From contig JALUGO010000009.1 of the NCBI GenBank assembly GCA_027051905.1, positions 1-64,000 of the forward strand: a DNA stretch of 64,000 nt. The letters run 5' to 3'. Position numbers and translations under genes: made by a program. The notes under the pieces are model-generated. The model was not told where the DNA came from. It did not search any database and saw only the letters and a program-made list of their open reading frames with translations. Positions 48,442 to 56,886 of the stretch are shown one piece after another. This stretch comes from Desulfurobacteriaceae bacterium. Its GTDB lineage: Bacteria; Aquificota; Aquificia; Desulfurobacteriales; Desulfurobacteriaceae. Every line of letters begins with the position of its first letter. Position 1 is the first letter of the stretch.

Positions 48442-49088
48442 TGAAGATTCGCATTTTTCCAACCGGTCCTTTCGTTGTGAATACTGTTCTGATCTGGGAC
48501 GAGAAATCGAAAGAGGCCATGCTGATAGACCCTGGAAGTAAAGAGGCTGTTGAGAGCGTTCAGGATGAGGTTGAGAGGAGAGACCTCGAGGTCAAATACA
48601 TCGTTAACACCCACGAACATCCAGACCACACGGCGGCAAACGCGTGGGCGAAACTATCCTTTCCAGAGGCAAAACTGGTAATGCACCCGGAATCTGCCAA
48701 AAACCTCAACTTCTGGGTCGAAAGTGAAATAGGCCAGCTTGCTGGAGCAGAATACTCTCCACTCCCAGATGAGACAGTTGAAGAGGGAGACTTCCTGAAA
48801 ATAGGAGACCAGAGCTTCAGGGTTCTTCACACTCCTGGTCACTCACCTGGAAGTATCGTCCTTTACTCCCCAGAGGGAAAATTGGCAGTTGTAGGAGACC
48901 TCATATTTAAAGACAGTATAGGTCGATACGACCTCCCCATGAGCAACTTTCAGGAGCTTAAGACCTCAATATTTAAAGTCCTGAAAGAGGTTGACCACAA
49001 AGCAACGATTATTCCCGGTCACGGAGAAACGACAGAGCTTGAGAGGGAGCTCCACCACAACCTGTTCATTCGGGAATTTATAAGATGA
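48441..49088 (+). CDS. Metallo-beta-lactamase-fold hydrolase, glyoxalase II-like
   Basis: A 215-residue enzyme with the metal motif NTHEHPDHT, HTPGHSPGSIVLYSPE, GDLIFKDSIGRYDLP and IPGHGETTELERE, as in the short YcbL-like glyoxalase II group. It probably hydrolyses a thioester such as S-lactoylglutathione or another thiol. GTG at 48438 precedes the preferred ATG at 48441, which overlaps the NYN stop. Confidence 0.88.
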   Translation: MKIRIFPTGPFVVNTVLIWDEKSKEAMLIDPGSKEAVESVQDEVERRDLEVKYIVNTHEHPDHTAANAWAKLSFPEAKLVMHPESAKNLNFWVESEIGQLAGAEYSPLPDETVEEGDFLKIGDQSFRVLHTPGHSPGSIVLYSPEGKLAVVGDLIFKDSIGRYDLPMSNFQELKTSIFKVLKEVDHKATIIPGHGETTELERELHHNLFIREFIR

Positions 49089-49552
49089 CGGCAGGAACCC
49101 ACATACTTGCAGGGGTGGTTCTATCCTCCTTCCTTAACCTGCCTGTTTTACCGGCAGCTCTTGGTTCGGTAGCCCCTGATATCGACATCAAACTTGGTCT
49201 GCCTTTTCCTCCGAAAAGGACTCTTTTTAACGCACACAGAGGGGTGACACACCACCCTGCAGTTGCTGTGTTCTTTTTTATTGTTTCTATTGCAGTTAAG
49301 GATTTTTTTAGCAAAAAAGCGGGTATTTTCCTCCTCTCATTCACTGTCGGGTATGTTTCCCACCTTCTGTTGGACGTTCTCACTCCTCTTGGAATTCCCT
49401 ACAAACTCAAATACTATCCGAGACTTTCGCTGAAACTTGTAAAGACGGGGAAGTTAGGAGAGCTCTTTGTTATACTAATGTTGTTAACTGCCCTTATATA
49501 CCAGGTAAAGGCAGGAATTCTCGATTACAACTTCATCAATTTCTGGAGGTAG
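49085..49552 (+). CDS. YdjM-like (DUF457) membrane-bound putative hydrolase
   Basis: A 155-residue protein with three to four hydrophobic segments and conserved metal-ligand-like residues in GTHILAGVVL, SVAPDIDIKLG, AHRGVTHHPAV and GYVSHLLLDVLTPLGI. This is the pattern of the YdjM family of predicted metal-dependent membrane hydrolases. Function unknown. ATG overlaps the preceding stop. Confidence 0.85.
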   Translation: MTAGTHILAGVVLSSFLNLPVLPAALGSVAPDIDIKLGLPFPPKRTLFNAHRGVTHHPAVAVFFFIVSIAVKDFFSKKAGIFLLSFTVGYVSHLLLDVLTPLGIPYKLKYYPRLSLKLVKTGKLGELFVILMLLTALIYQVKAGILDYNFINFWR

Positions 49553-49561
49553 GAGGTAAAA

Positions 49562-50230
49562 ATGAAATTCTTCATTGACACGGCAGATATAAACGAGATA
49601 AAAGCCGCCATGGAAATGGGCTTAATAGATGGAGTAACTACGAACCCTACTCTTGTTTCGAAGACCGGAAGGCCGTTCTTGGAAGTTGCAAAAGAGATAG
49701 TTGAGACTGTTCCTGGTCCTGTTAGCCTTGAAGTTGTGAGCCTTGATACACAGGGAATGGTAGATGAGGCAAAGCAGCTTGCAAAGCTCGGGGATAACGT
49801 GGTTATAAAGATACCGATGACGACAGAGGGCTTGAGGGCTGTTAAGATACTGTCTGCAGAAGGAATTAAGACAAATGTAACCCTCGTATTTTCCCCTCTT
49901 CAGGCGCTTCTTGCTGCAAAGGCAGGAGCAACTTACGTTTCTCCTTTTGTTGGAAGGCTTGATGACATAGGTCACGATGGAATGGAATTAATATCTCAGG
50001 TTGTCCAGATATATGAAAACTACGGATTTGAAACGGAAATAATTGTTGCCAGCGTCAGACATCCTCAACACGTCCTTCAGGCAGCCCTTATAGGAGCTGA
50101 TATTGCAACTATTCCGTTTAAGGTGATTAAACAACTTGCCAAACATCCTCTTACAGATATAGGAATTGAGAGGTTTTTAGAGGACTGGGCGAAGGTTCCC
50201 GACAGGGACTCTATATTTAAAACTTTGTAA
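49562..50230 (+). CDS. tal: Transaldolase, TalC/Fsa subfamily
   Basis: A 222-residue class I aldolase with [31 protein letters not shown], Schiff-base Lys in [15 protein letters not shown], and [10 protein letters not shown] and [26 protein letters not shown]. It moves a three-carbon unit in the non-oxidative pentose phosphate pathway; the short form is common in thermophiles. AGGAGG before the ATG. Confidence 0.94.
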   Translation: MKFFIDTADINEIKAAMEMGLIDGVTTNPTLVSKTGRPFLEVAKEIVETVPGPVSLEVVSLDTQGMVDEAKQLAKLGDNVVIKIPMTTEGLRAVKILSAEGIKTNVTLVFSPLQALLAAKAGATYVSPFVGRLDDIGHDGMELISQVVQIYENYGFETEIIVASVRHPQHVLQAALIGADIATIPFKVIKQLAKHPLTDIGIERFLEDWAKVPDRDSIFKTL

Positions 50231-50251
50231 TAAACTTTTGGGGAGTAAGGG

Positions 50252-50836
50252 TTGAGACTGGCAGATAACTTTGGAATAGAGAAGATAAAAAACTCTTTGA
50301 GACTTATTAAAGAGAGTCTTCATGAGCTTGAAGGTGTTGAATATGTCCTGGATCTTCTTGAGAAAGAGCTTGAAGAGTATAAAAGTTTGATAGACAAGGA
50401 GGCCTTTATACCTAAGGCAAAGTTTGTAAAGGAGAGGATTCAGAGGCTCATAGACAGAATGAAGTTTTCTGGAGAGGAAGTTTTAGCGTGTGTAGGCATA
50501 AAAGTTTCTGTAGTTGGGGAGATCGATTCAACGAATAAACGGTCTATAGTAAACTATATTGCCACCTATGTAGATAGGCATGTAAGACCGAGTGACCTAC
50601 TGTTTAAGATAGATGATGAAATAGTGGGAGTAATATTTCCACTTAAAAACCGCAGCGATATAGAAGCAGTTGAGCAAAGGCTTAATTTTATGCTTATTAA
50701 CCTGAAGGCTAAGACCTACAGTAACAAAAATGTCCTGGTGAATTACAAAATAAAACACTTCTTTATAGAGCCCGATACTTCTTCAGATGACGTTTTTAGA
50801 CTTCTCGTTGAAGGGATGAATGAAGTTGAAGAGTAG
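50252..50836 (+). CDS. Degenerate GGDEF-like protein
   Basis: A 194-residue soluble protein. An N-terminal helix or coil (residues 1-50) leads to a segment shaped like a GGDEF domain: KAKFVKERIQRLIDRM, then LACVGIKVSVVGEID, RHVRPSDLLFKIDDEIVGVIFP. The position of the catalytic GG(D/E)EF reads KIDDEI, so it should not make c-di-GMP; it may bind a nucleotide or a partner. TTG start behind GGGGAGTAAGGG. Confidence 0.6.
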   Translation: MRLADNFGIEKIKNSLRLIKESLHELEGVEYVLDLLEKELEEYKSLIDKEAFIPKAKFVKERIQRLIDRMKFSGEEVLACVGIKVSVVGEIDSTNKRSIVNYIATYVDRHVRPSDLLFKIDDEIVGVIFPLKNRSDIEAVEQRLNFMLINLKAKTYSNKNVLVNYKIKHFFIEPDTSSDDVFRLLVEGMNEVEE

Positions 50837-50854
50837 CGGGTGAACCGCTACTCT
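50830..50854. terminator. Bidirectional hairpin terminator spanning two stop codons
   Basis: AGAGTAGCGG and CCGCTACTCT form a perfect 10-bp stem with a GTGAA loop. The stem contains the TAG stop of the GGDEF-like gene and the stop of khpA on the other strand, so the two converging genes share it. Confidence 0.75.
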
Positions 50855-51087
50855 ATTATCTCAAGAACTGCCTTCTTACCCTGTTTTGCAGCTGCTGCAG
50901 AGAGAATTGTTCTGAGAGCTTTTGCAGTTCTTCCCTGCTTGCCAATAACTTTACCAAGGTCGCTTGAAGCAACTTTGAGCTCGATTACAACTGTTCTCTC
51001 TCCCTCTGTCTCGTTTACAGAAACTGCATCCGGGTTGTCAACGAGCCTCTTTGCTACGCACTCAACGATTTCCTTCAATGCAGACAT
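50848..51087 (-). CDS. khpA: KhpA, KH-domain RNA-binding protein
   Basis: A 79-residue single KH-domain protein with [18 protein letters not shown] and a C-terminal beta strand KKAVLEII. It binds RNA, usually with KhpB. Follows rpsP, its usual neighbour. ATG with GGAGGTGAG upstream. Confidence 0.94.
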   Translation of the reverse strand: MSALKEIVECVAKRLVDNPDAVSVNETEGERTVVIELKVASSDLGKVIGKQGRTAKALRTILSAAAAKQGKKAVLEIIE

Positions 51088-51098
51088 CTCTCACCTCC

Positions 51099-51329
51099 TT
51101 ATTGTAGAGCTCTCTTGATAAGTGAAGCAACTCTGGGAGTGGGTTCGGCACCCTTTGAGAGCCACTCCTTCACCTTTTCTACGTCTAACTGGAGTTCCTT
51201 AGACTTGGGGTTGTAAGTTCCCAGAATGTCAACGGCCCTTCCGTCTCTCTTGGACATAGCTTCTGCTACAATGATCTTGTAAACGGGAAGTTTTTTCCTT
51301 CCCATTCTCTTCAGCCTTATCTTAACCAA
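51099..51329 (-). CDS. rpsP: Ribosomal protein bS16
   Basis: A 76-residue small-subunit protein beginning VKIRLKRMGRKKLPVYKIIVAEAMSKRDG with the usual LGTYNPKS. TTG start (51327-51329) with AGGAGGAG before it. Lies between ffh and khpA, a common bacterial order. rimM and trmD, often next, are absent. Confidence 0.96.
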   Translation of the reverse strand: MVKIRLKRMGRKKLPVYKIIVAEAMSKRDGRAVDILGTYNPKSKELQLDVEKVKEWLSKGAEPTPRVASLIKRALQ

Positions 51330-51392
51330 GGCACTCCTCCTACCTGAAGTTTTGCGCTCTAATTTTAGTCAAAAAAGGGGCTTCTTCAACCT

Positions 51393-52739
51393 CTACATAA
51401 ATGGAAACGGGAAACGGCCACCCTTTTTGGCCATCTTTTTCTGCATCTTCCTCATCTGCTTCATCGCCATCTTCATCTGGACAAACTGCTTTATGAGGGC
51501 ATCAACTTCCTTTATGGAAGTTCCGCTTCCTTTTGCAATTCTTCTCTTCCTGCTTGCGTTTATTATTGCGTGGTTTCTCCTCTCCTCAGGGGTCATGGAG
51601 TTTATAATTGCTTCTATCCTCTTGAGCTTTTTGTCATCTATTGCCTGCTGGAGCTGTTTTAGAACCTTCTGGCTTCCAAGCCCCGGAATCATCCTGATTA
51701 TCTGGTGAATGGGACCAAGCCGCTGAATCATTCTAAGCTGCTGGCGAAAGTCTTCGAGGGTAAACTCTCCAGAGAGCAACTTTTCCTGCATGGAGAGGGC
51801 TTCTTTTTCATCTATTACCTGCTGGGCTCTCTCAACTAAGGAAACCACATCTCCCATGCCCAGAATTCTTGAAGCCACTCTATCAGGGTAGAAAGGCTGG
51901 AAGTCCTCTATCTTCTCTCCTATCCCTGCAAACTTTATTGGCTTACCTGTGACCCCTTTTACAGAGAGGGCAACTCCACCCCTGGAGTCTGAATCCATCT
52001 TCGTTAAAACGATTCCCGTCATTCCCACGGCTTCGTTAAAAGCCTTTGCTATGTTTACGGCCTCCTGACCGGTCATAGCATCTATAACGAAAAGAACCTC
52101 ATCGGGGTTTGTTGTCTCCCTTATTTTGAATGCTTCTTCAAGAAGTTCTTCATCTATGTGGAGCCTTCCGGCAGTATCGATGATTAAAACGTCGTAACCT
52201 TCAGCTCTGGCTTTCTCAAGGGCATCTTTTGCTATCTTTACGGCATCTTTTTCGTCCTCTTCGAGGAAAACAGGAATTCCTATTTTCTCTCCCAGCTTCT
52301 TCAGCTGGAGCATTGCAGCAGGCCTGTAAACGTCGGTGGAAGTTAAGAGAACCTTTTTCCCCTGTTTCTTTAAGTAGTTGGCAAGTTTTGCCGCCGTTGT
52401 TGTTTTTCCGGAACCCTGAAGACCTATAAGGAGGATAACGGCAGGTTTACTCTTTAAGCTGAGCTTTGACTCTTCTCCACCTAAAGTTTCTACCAGCTCG
52501 TCGTAAACTATTTTCACAAGCTGCTGTGCCGGGTTTACCCCTTTAACAACTTCAGCTCCTAAGGCCTTCTCCCTGATATCTTTTATGAACTGAGATACCA
52601 CCTTATAGTTAACGTCCGCTTCAAGGAGGGCAAGTTTTATCTCCCTTAAGCCTTTTTCGAGAGTTTCTTCATCAATTCTTCCCTTCCTGCCTATCTTCTC
52701 TAAGGTTGACTGTATCCTCTCTGCAAGTGCGTCGAACAT
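51393..52739 (-). CDS. ffh: Signal recognition particle GTPase Ffh
   Basis: A 448-residue SRP54 protein. N domain, G domain with GLQGSGKTTTAAKLA, DTAGRLHID, TKMD and GVTGKPIKFAGIGEK, then a methionine-rich M domain (FRQQLRMIQRLGPIHQIIRMIPG; C-terminal MKMAMKQMRKMQKKMAKKGG). Targets nascent membrane proteins. ATG with GGAGTAG upstream. Confidence 0.96.
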   Translation of the reverse strand: MFDALAERIQSTLEKIGRKGRIDEETLEKGLREIKLALLEADVNYKVVSQFIKDIREKALGAEVVKGVNPAQQLVKIVYDELVETLGGEESKLSLKSKPAVILLIGLQGSGKTTTAAKLANYLKKQGKKVLLTSTDVYRPAAMLQLKKLGEKIGIPVFLEEDEKDAVKIAKDALEKARAEGYDVLIIDTAGRLHIDEELLEEAFKIRETTNPDEVLFVIDAMTGQEAVNIAKAFNEAVGMTGIVLTKMDSDSRGGVALSVKGVTGKPIKFAGIGEKIEDFQPFYPDRVASRILGMGDVVSLVERAQQVIDEKEALSMQEKLLSGEFTLEDFRQQLRMIQRLGPIHQIIRMIPGLGSQKVLKQLQQAIDDKKLKRIEAIINSMTPEERRNHAIINASRKRRIAKGSGTSIKEVDALIKQFVQMKMAMKQMRKMQKKMAKKGGRFPFPFM

Positions 52740-53459
52740 CTACTCCTCCATTAAGGGGATTTCAACTCCGGCCATGGTCTCTACAAAGCGGTCTTTCCAC
52801 GTTTCCCTGAAAATCTCTATACCTCTTTCTCCTGTGCAGTGGCAGGGAGCAACGAACCTTGTGAACTTTTTAAGCTCCTCTGAAACTTCTATTATCTCTT
52901 CGTCGGTGGATTTGTAGAGATGGAAACCTCCAACTGTAAGGAAGAGCTCTTCTCCTACAAGAGAGACGGCTTTTCTGGCTATATCGACAATTCCAGGGTG
53001 GGAACAGCCCGTTATGAGAACAGGTCCTAACTGAGAGAGAACGATTAGAGACTGCTCCTCTGAAGGTTCATCCATGCCGGTAGGCATAACGCCGCTGGAA
53101 AGGGCTCTCTCAGAGATGTAGGTTGGGGTTCCCACCGGCACGCAGATTACAGATTCAGGGAGTTCCTCTTCAATTTTAAAGCAATTAATTTCAGGGATAT
53201 ATAACTCAAACTCTCTGTTAGCTTCAAGTATGTAAGAAAGCCCTCCAACGTGATCCCAGTGGTTGTGGGATATAAAGACTTTATCGATACCGGCAGGGTC
53301 GACATCCCCGGCTTCCATGTTCTGTTTCAGGATTTCCGGTTTTGCTCCCGTGTCAAATAGGATTGTTTCTTCTTCAAGCTCTATCAGTGTGGAGAATCCC
53401 CAGTCTGCCTGAAATCCCTCAATAGCTCTGTTGTCGTAGAGGATTAGAAGTTGTTCCAT
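52740..53459 (-). CDS. Metallo-beta-lactamase-fold protein, MptA/COG1237-like
   Basis: A 239-residue metal hydrolase with ILFDTGAKPEIL, ISHNHWDHVGGL, LITGCSHPGIVDI and VAPCHCTGERGI, the signature of the group annotated as 7,8-dihydropterin-6-methyl-4-(beta-D-ribofuranosyl)aminobenzene 5-phosphate synthases. The true substrate is unknown in bacteria. ATG at 53457-53459 behind GGAGGAAAAC. Abuts ffh. Confidence 0.86.
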   Translation of the reverse strand: MEQLLILYDNRAIEGFQADWGFSTLIELEEETILFDTGAKPEILKQNMEAGDVDPAGIDKVFISHNHWDHVGGLSYILEANREFELYIPEINCFKIEEELPESVICVPVGTPTYISERALSSGVMPTGMDEPSEEQSLIVLSQLGPVLITGCSHPGIVDIARKAVSLVGEELFLTVGGFHLYKSTDEEIIEVSEELKKFTRFVAPCHCTGERGIEIFRETWKDRFVETMAGVEIPLMEE

Positions 53460-53617
53460 AGTTTTCCTCCTTGATTTCTCAGAACCAATATAGTCCAAAA
53501 TCGAGTAGGGGAGGATTGTTCTTTACATAAAGTTAAATCAGTCAAAATGGGTTGACCTGAGCTATTAATGTTGATAACTTCCTTATTAGGAAGAATTCCT
53601 GATAAAGGGAGGTTATA

Positions 53618-53782
53618 ATGAAAAAATACGTCTGTATTCCCTGCGGATACATCTACGACCCGGAGATTGGAGACCCTGAGAACGGAATCCCTCCGGGAAC
53701 GCCTTTTGAGGAGCTCCCCGACGACTGGACCTGCCCCTGGTGTGGAGCGGGTAAAGAGGACTTTGAACCTGTGGAGGAGTGA
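53618..53782 (+). CDS. rub: Rubredoxin
   Basis: A 54-residue protein with two iron-binding knuckles: [20 protein letters not shown] and [13 protein letters not shown]. The first reads C-x-x-C-G-Y and the second C-P-x-C-G. It carries one Fe(Cys)4 centre and should donate electrons to the flavodiiron protein encoded next, whose ATG overlaps its stop (TGATG). GGGAGG lies seven bases before the ATG. It falls below common ORF length cut-offs and is easily missed. Confidence 0.96.
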   Translation: MKKYVCIPCGYIYDPEIGDPENGIPPGTPFEELPDDWTCPWCGAGKEDFEPVEE

Positions 53783-54978
53783 TGGCAGCTAAGAGAATAA
53801 AAGAGGGCGTTTACTGGGTTGGAGCCGTTGACTGGGACAGAGTTCTCTTTGACGAGCTTGTGAGCCTGCCTGAGGGAACCAGCTACAACGCCTACCTCGT
53901 TAAGGGAAGTGAGAAAACAGCTCTCATAGATACAGTTGAGCCCCACAAAAAGGAGGAGTTCTTTAGAAACCTTGAGGAGCTTGGAGTTGATAGGATTGAC
54001 TACGTAGTCTCAAACCACGCAGAGCAGGACCACTCCGGAACAATTCCAGACGTTTTTGAGAGATTTCCTGAGGCAAAAGTTGTTACAAACAAGAAGTGTA
54101 AAACCATGCTTATAGACCTTCTCCACTTGCCGGAGGAGGTATTTCAGGTTATTGATGAGGGAGAGGAGCTCTCTTTAGGAGACAAAACCCTCCAGTTCTT
54201 CATGGCTCCGTGGGTTCACTGGCCGGAGACCATGTTTACATGGCTGAAAGAGGACAGAATTCTCTTTACCTGCGACTTTTTAGGCTCCCACATAGCTACA
54301 TCTGAACTCTTTGACACAACAGACGAGAACAGGGCAAAGGTTTACCTGGAGACAAAGCGCTACTACGCAGAAATCATGATGCCCTTCAGGAACTTCATAA
54401 AGAAACATTTAGCCCTTATAGATAGACTCCAGCCCGAGATAATCGCTCCAAGCCACGGTGTTGTTATCAAAGACGTTGAGTTTATGACGGGAGCTTACAA
54501 GCGGTGGGTTTCAGACGAAGTGAAGCCAATGGTTATCATTCCCTTTGTCTCAATGCACGAGAGCACCCGCCACATGGTTAACCACTTAACGTCGGAGCTC
54601 TCCAAAGAGGGCGTAATCGTCAGACCTTACAACCTGATAACTGCAGACATCGGAAACGTTACGATGGACTTAGTTGACGCTGCGGCCGTCGTTATCGCCT
54701 CTCCAACAGTTCTTGCAGGTGCCCACCCGTCGGTTATCTCCTTTGCCTACCTGATGAACGGCTTAAGGCCAAAAACGAAGTTCGTTTCTGTAATCGGTTC
54801 CTACGGCTGGAACGGTAAAGTTATGGTTAAACACGTTCAGGATACGCTGAAAAACGTTAAGGCCGAGTGGTTGGAGCCTGTTCTTGTTAAAGGCCTTCCA
54901 AAAGAGGAAGACTACGAAAGACTCTCTCAGTTTGCAAAAGAGCTTGCTGGTAAAGTTAAGGAAGTGAGCACTCTTTAG
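53782..54978 (+). CDS. fprA: Flavodiiron protein (rubredoxin:oxygen/NO oxidoreductase)
   Basis: A 398-residue two-domain enzyme. The N-terminal lactamase-like domain holds the di-iron site (NHAEQDHSG, then HWPETMFTWL, CDFLGSH, SHG); the C-terminal flavodoxin domain binds FMN (FVSMHESTRHMVNHL, SPTVLAGAHPSV, GSYGWNGK). It reduces O2 or NO with electrons from rubredoxin and protects anaerobes. Follows rubredoxin with a 1-nt overlap. Confidence 0.95.
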   Translation: MAAKRIKEGVYWVGAVDWDRVLFDELVSLPEGTSYNAYLVKGSEKTALIDTVEPHKKEEFFRNLEELGVDRIDYVVSNHAEQDHSGTIPDVFERFPEAKVVTNKKCKTMLIDLLHLPEEVFQVIDEGEELSLGDKTLQFFMAPWVHWPETMFTWLKEDRILFTCDFLGSHIATSELFDTTDENRAKVYLETKRYYAEIMMPFRNFIKKHLALIDRLQPEIIAPSHGVVIKDVEFMTGAYKRWVSDEVKPMVIIPFVSMHESTRHMVNHLTSELSKEGVIVRPYNLITADIGNVTMDLVDAAAVVIASPTVLAGAHPSVISFAYLMNGLRPKTKFVSVIGSYGWNGKVMVKHVQDTLKNVKAEWLEPVLVKGLPKEEDYERLSQFAKELAGKVKEVSTL

Positions 54979-54986
54979 GCTTTTCT

Positions 54987-55000
54987 GCCCCTTCGGGGGC
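54987..55000. terminator. Hairpin terminator between fprA and the NapH-like gene
   Basis: GCCCC-TTCG-GGGGC followed by TTATTT on the plus strand; a strong tetraloop hairpin that ends the rubredoxin operon and faces the converging polyferredoxin gene. Confidence 0.75.
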
Positions 55001-55007
55001 TTATTTC

Positions 55008-55847
55008 CTACCTGTTTAAGCCCTCTACAGTTTCCTTTGCCCTTAAAACAGGGGAGTCAATTTTTACAACTGGGCAGACCCTTACGCAGTTTAAACACCT
55101 TAAACAGGCCGGAGAGTTTGGGTCTTCGTATATCGGGTAGTTCACAGGGCAAGACTTCTTACACAGGTTGCACTCTATACAGTTCTCTTTCTCAACTTTA
55201 AAGTCAACGATGCTGAGCTTGTTAAAGAGGGAGAAGAGAGCTCCCAAAGGGCACACGTACCTGCAGAAAGGTCTCTTTATGAAGATTGATCCGTAGAGGA
55301 ACATACTTCCAAAGGCTAATTTAAAGAGAAAAAAGGCTCCCGCCATGTTTGCAATCATTGAACTTACGGCAACCCAGTAGATTCCCGCTTCTACCGTTCC
55401 CGTAGGGCAGACCATACAGAAGTAGTGTTCCTTAAAAAAGTATGGGAGAAGAATCACTCCAAAAACGAGCATCAGGTATTTCAGGTAAACAAAGGGCTTT
55501 GGTAGGTCAAACTTGAAAGAGGGAATTTTGTTGAGTAGATCCTGAATCAGCCCGAAAGGGCAGACCCATCCACAGATCCACCTGCCAAAAGATGCCGATA
55601 CTGCAGAGATAATTCCAAGGGTCAATAGTGGAACCTTACTGATTACAAAGAAGTGGGAGATCGTTCCAATAGGACAGGAGTAGAGGGAGGCAGGGCAGGC
55701 GTAACAGTTCATTATGGGAAAGGGAATAGACTTGAGCTTTCCGGTGTAGAGCCTTGCAGTTATAAAGTTCCACAGAGGAAGATTCGCCGTTATTCCCGTT
55801 AAAAACTGATAAACCCGCCTGTTTTTTAAAAAAGGAACCTTCAGCAT
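55008..55847 (-). CDS. NapH/NosR-like membrane polyferredoxin
   Basis: A 279-residue membrane protein with four to five helices and the cysteine motifs of NapH-like quinol oxidases: NCYACPASLYSCPIG, CGWVCPFGLIQD, CMVCPTGT and CRYVCPLGALFS, then two [4Fe-4S] sites CIECNLCKKSCPV and CLRCLNCVRVCPV. It probably passes electrons between the quinone pool or a periplasmic reductase and the cytoplasm. ATG start with GGAGAGG. Nine bases from the CxxC peptide gene upstream. Confidence 0.9.
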   Translation of the reverse strand: MLKVPFLKNRRVYQFLTGITANLPLWNFITARLYTGKLKSIPFPIMNCYACPASLYSCPIGTISHFFVISKVPLLTLGIISAVSASFGRWICGWVCPFGLIQDLLNKIPSFKFDLPKPFVYLKYLMLVFGVILLPYFFKEHYFCMVCPTGTVEAGIYWVAVSSMIANMAGAFFLFKLAFGSMFLYGSIFIKRPFCRYVCPLGALFSLFNKLSIVDFKVEKENCIECNLCKKSCPVNYPIYEDPNSPACLRCLNCVRVCPVVKIDSPVLRAKETVEGLNR

Positions 55848-55855
55848 AACCTCTC

Positions 55856-56002
55856 CTACTTGATGCCTATACAGGTGAGGCAGAGGATTTTCCCGTTGCT
55901 CCAGACAATTCTGGGCTCGCCTAAGATGATTCCGATGATTATAAGAATTAGGGAGAGGAGGAGAGCTCCCCCCGCTAACACCTTCTTAGTTGGCAGCTTC
56001 AA
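55856..56002 (-). CDS. CD1871A-like CxxC membrane peptide
   Basis: A 48-residue peptide with one transmembrane helix followed by [21 protein letters not shown]; the tail KxxxICLxCIGI is the hallmark of the CD1871A-type CxxC proteins found beside NapH-like polyferredoxins. Start TTG (56000-56002) has GGGAGAGAAGG before it, within the end of mrp. The longer ORF upstream is only the mrp gene in another frame. Confidence 0.75.
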   Translation of the reverse strand: MKLPTKKVLAGGALLLSLILIIIGIILGEPRIVWSNGKILCLTCIGIK

Positions 56003-56876
56003 CCTTCTCTCCCACTTCCTCAAGGAGCTTGTCTGTAATTTCTTCAAGTGCCTTTGCAGAGTGGCTTTCAGGGTGGGAGACAACTATCGGAACGCCTTTG
56101 TCTCCTGCCTCTACAACTGCAGGCTCAATGGGAACCCTTCCAAGGAACGGAACTCCAAGCTCCTCGGCAGCCTTCTCTCCGCCACCCTTCTTAAAGAGGT
56201 CAATTTCCTTACCGCAGTGGGGGCAGATGAGGCCGCTCATGTTCTCAATAATCCCGAGGACTGGAACGTTCATCATCTTTGCAAAACTGATGGATTTTCT
56301 TGTATCAAGGAGTGAAACTTCCTGTGGAGTTGTAACTATTACAAAGCCGTCCATCGGCTTTATCAGCTGAGCAACGCTCAGCGCCTCGTCTCCCGTTCCA
56401 GGTGGTAGGTCAACGATGAGGAAGTCAAGGTCTCCCCAGTCTATGTCTGCAAGGAACTGCTTTATAACCTGGTGCTTTAGAGGGCCTCTCCAGACAACCG
56501 GCTGGTCGGCGTTTTCAAGGAGAAAGGCCATTGAAACTATTTTCAGGTTTGGAATTCCGAGTGGAATAAAGGGCTTAATCGTCTGTGTATTCGGGTCTGC
56601 AAAGAGCCTTTGACCTTCAGCTCCAAGCATTTTGGCAACGTTTGGGCCGTGTATATCTGCGTCTAAAAGGCCAACCTTGTAGCCTCTTTTTGCAAGTTCA
56701 GCAGCAAGGTTCGTTGCAACAGTTGTCTTTCCAACGCCTCCTTTACCGCTCAAAATCCCGATTCTGTGTTTTATCTTAGAGAGGTTGCAGGTGAGCTTTA
56801 CGTCCATAGGGTCTTGGGCTGTTTGGCACTTGTCCTTGTGTGCACAGCCTTCACACTTCTTCTCGTCAAAGGCCAT
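55986..56876 (-). CDS. mrp: Mrp/NBP35-family Fe-S carrier ATPase
   Basis: A 296-residue P-loop ATPase that carries iron-sulfur clusters. Walker A is [20 protein letters not shown], with [14 protein letters not shown] and [13 protein letters not shown]. An extra N-terminal Cys cluster C-x2-C-x5-C ([12 protein letters not shown]) resembles NBP35, and CPHCG in the C-terminal part provides the bridging CxxC. ATG behind GGAGGTAGAG. Confidence 0.94.
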   Translation of the reverse strand: MAFDEKKCEGCAHKDKCQTAQDPMDVKLTCNLSKIKHRIGILSGKGGVGKTTVATNLAAELAKRGYKVGLLDADIHGPNVAKMLGAEGQRLFADPNTQTIKPFIPLGIPNLKIVSMAFLLENADQPVVWRGPLKHQVIKQFLADIDWGDLDFLIVDLPPGTGDEALSVAQLIKPMDGFVIVTTPQEVSLLDTRKSISFAKMMNVPVLGIIENMSGLICPHCGKEIDLFKKGGGEKAAEELGVPFLGRVPIEPAVVEAGDKGVPIVVSHPESHSAKALEEITDKLLEEVGEKVEAAN

Positions 56877-56886
56877 TCTCTACCTC

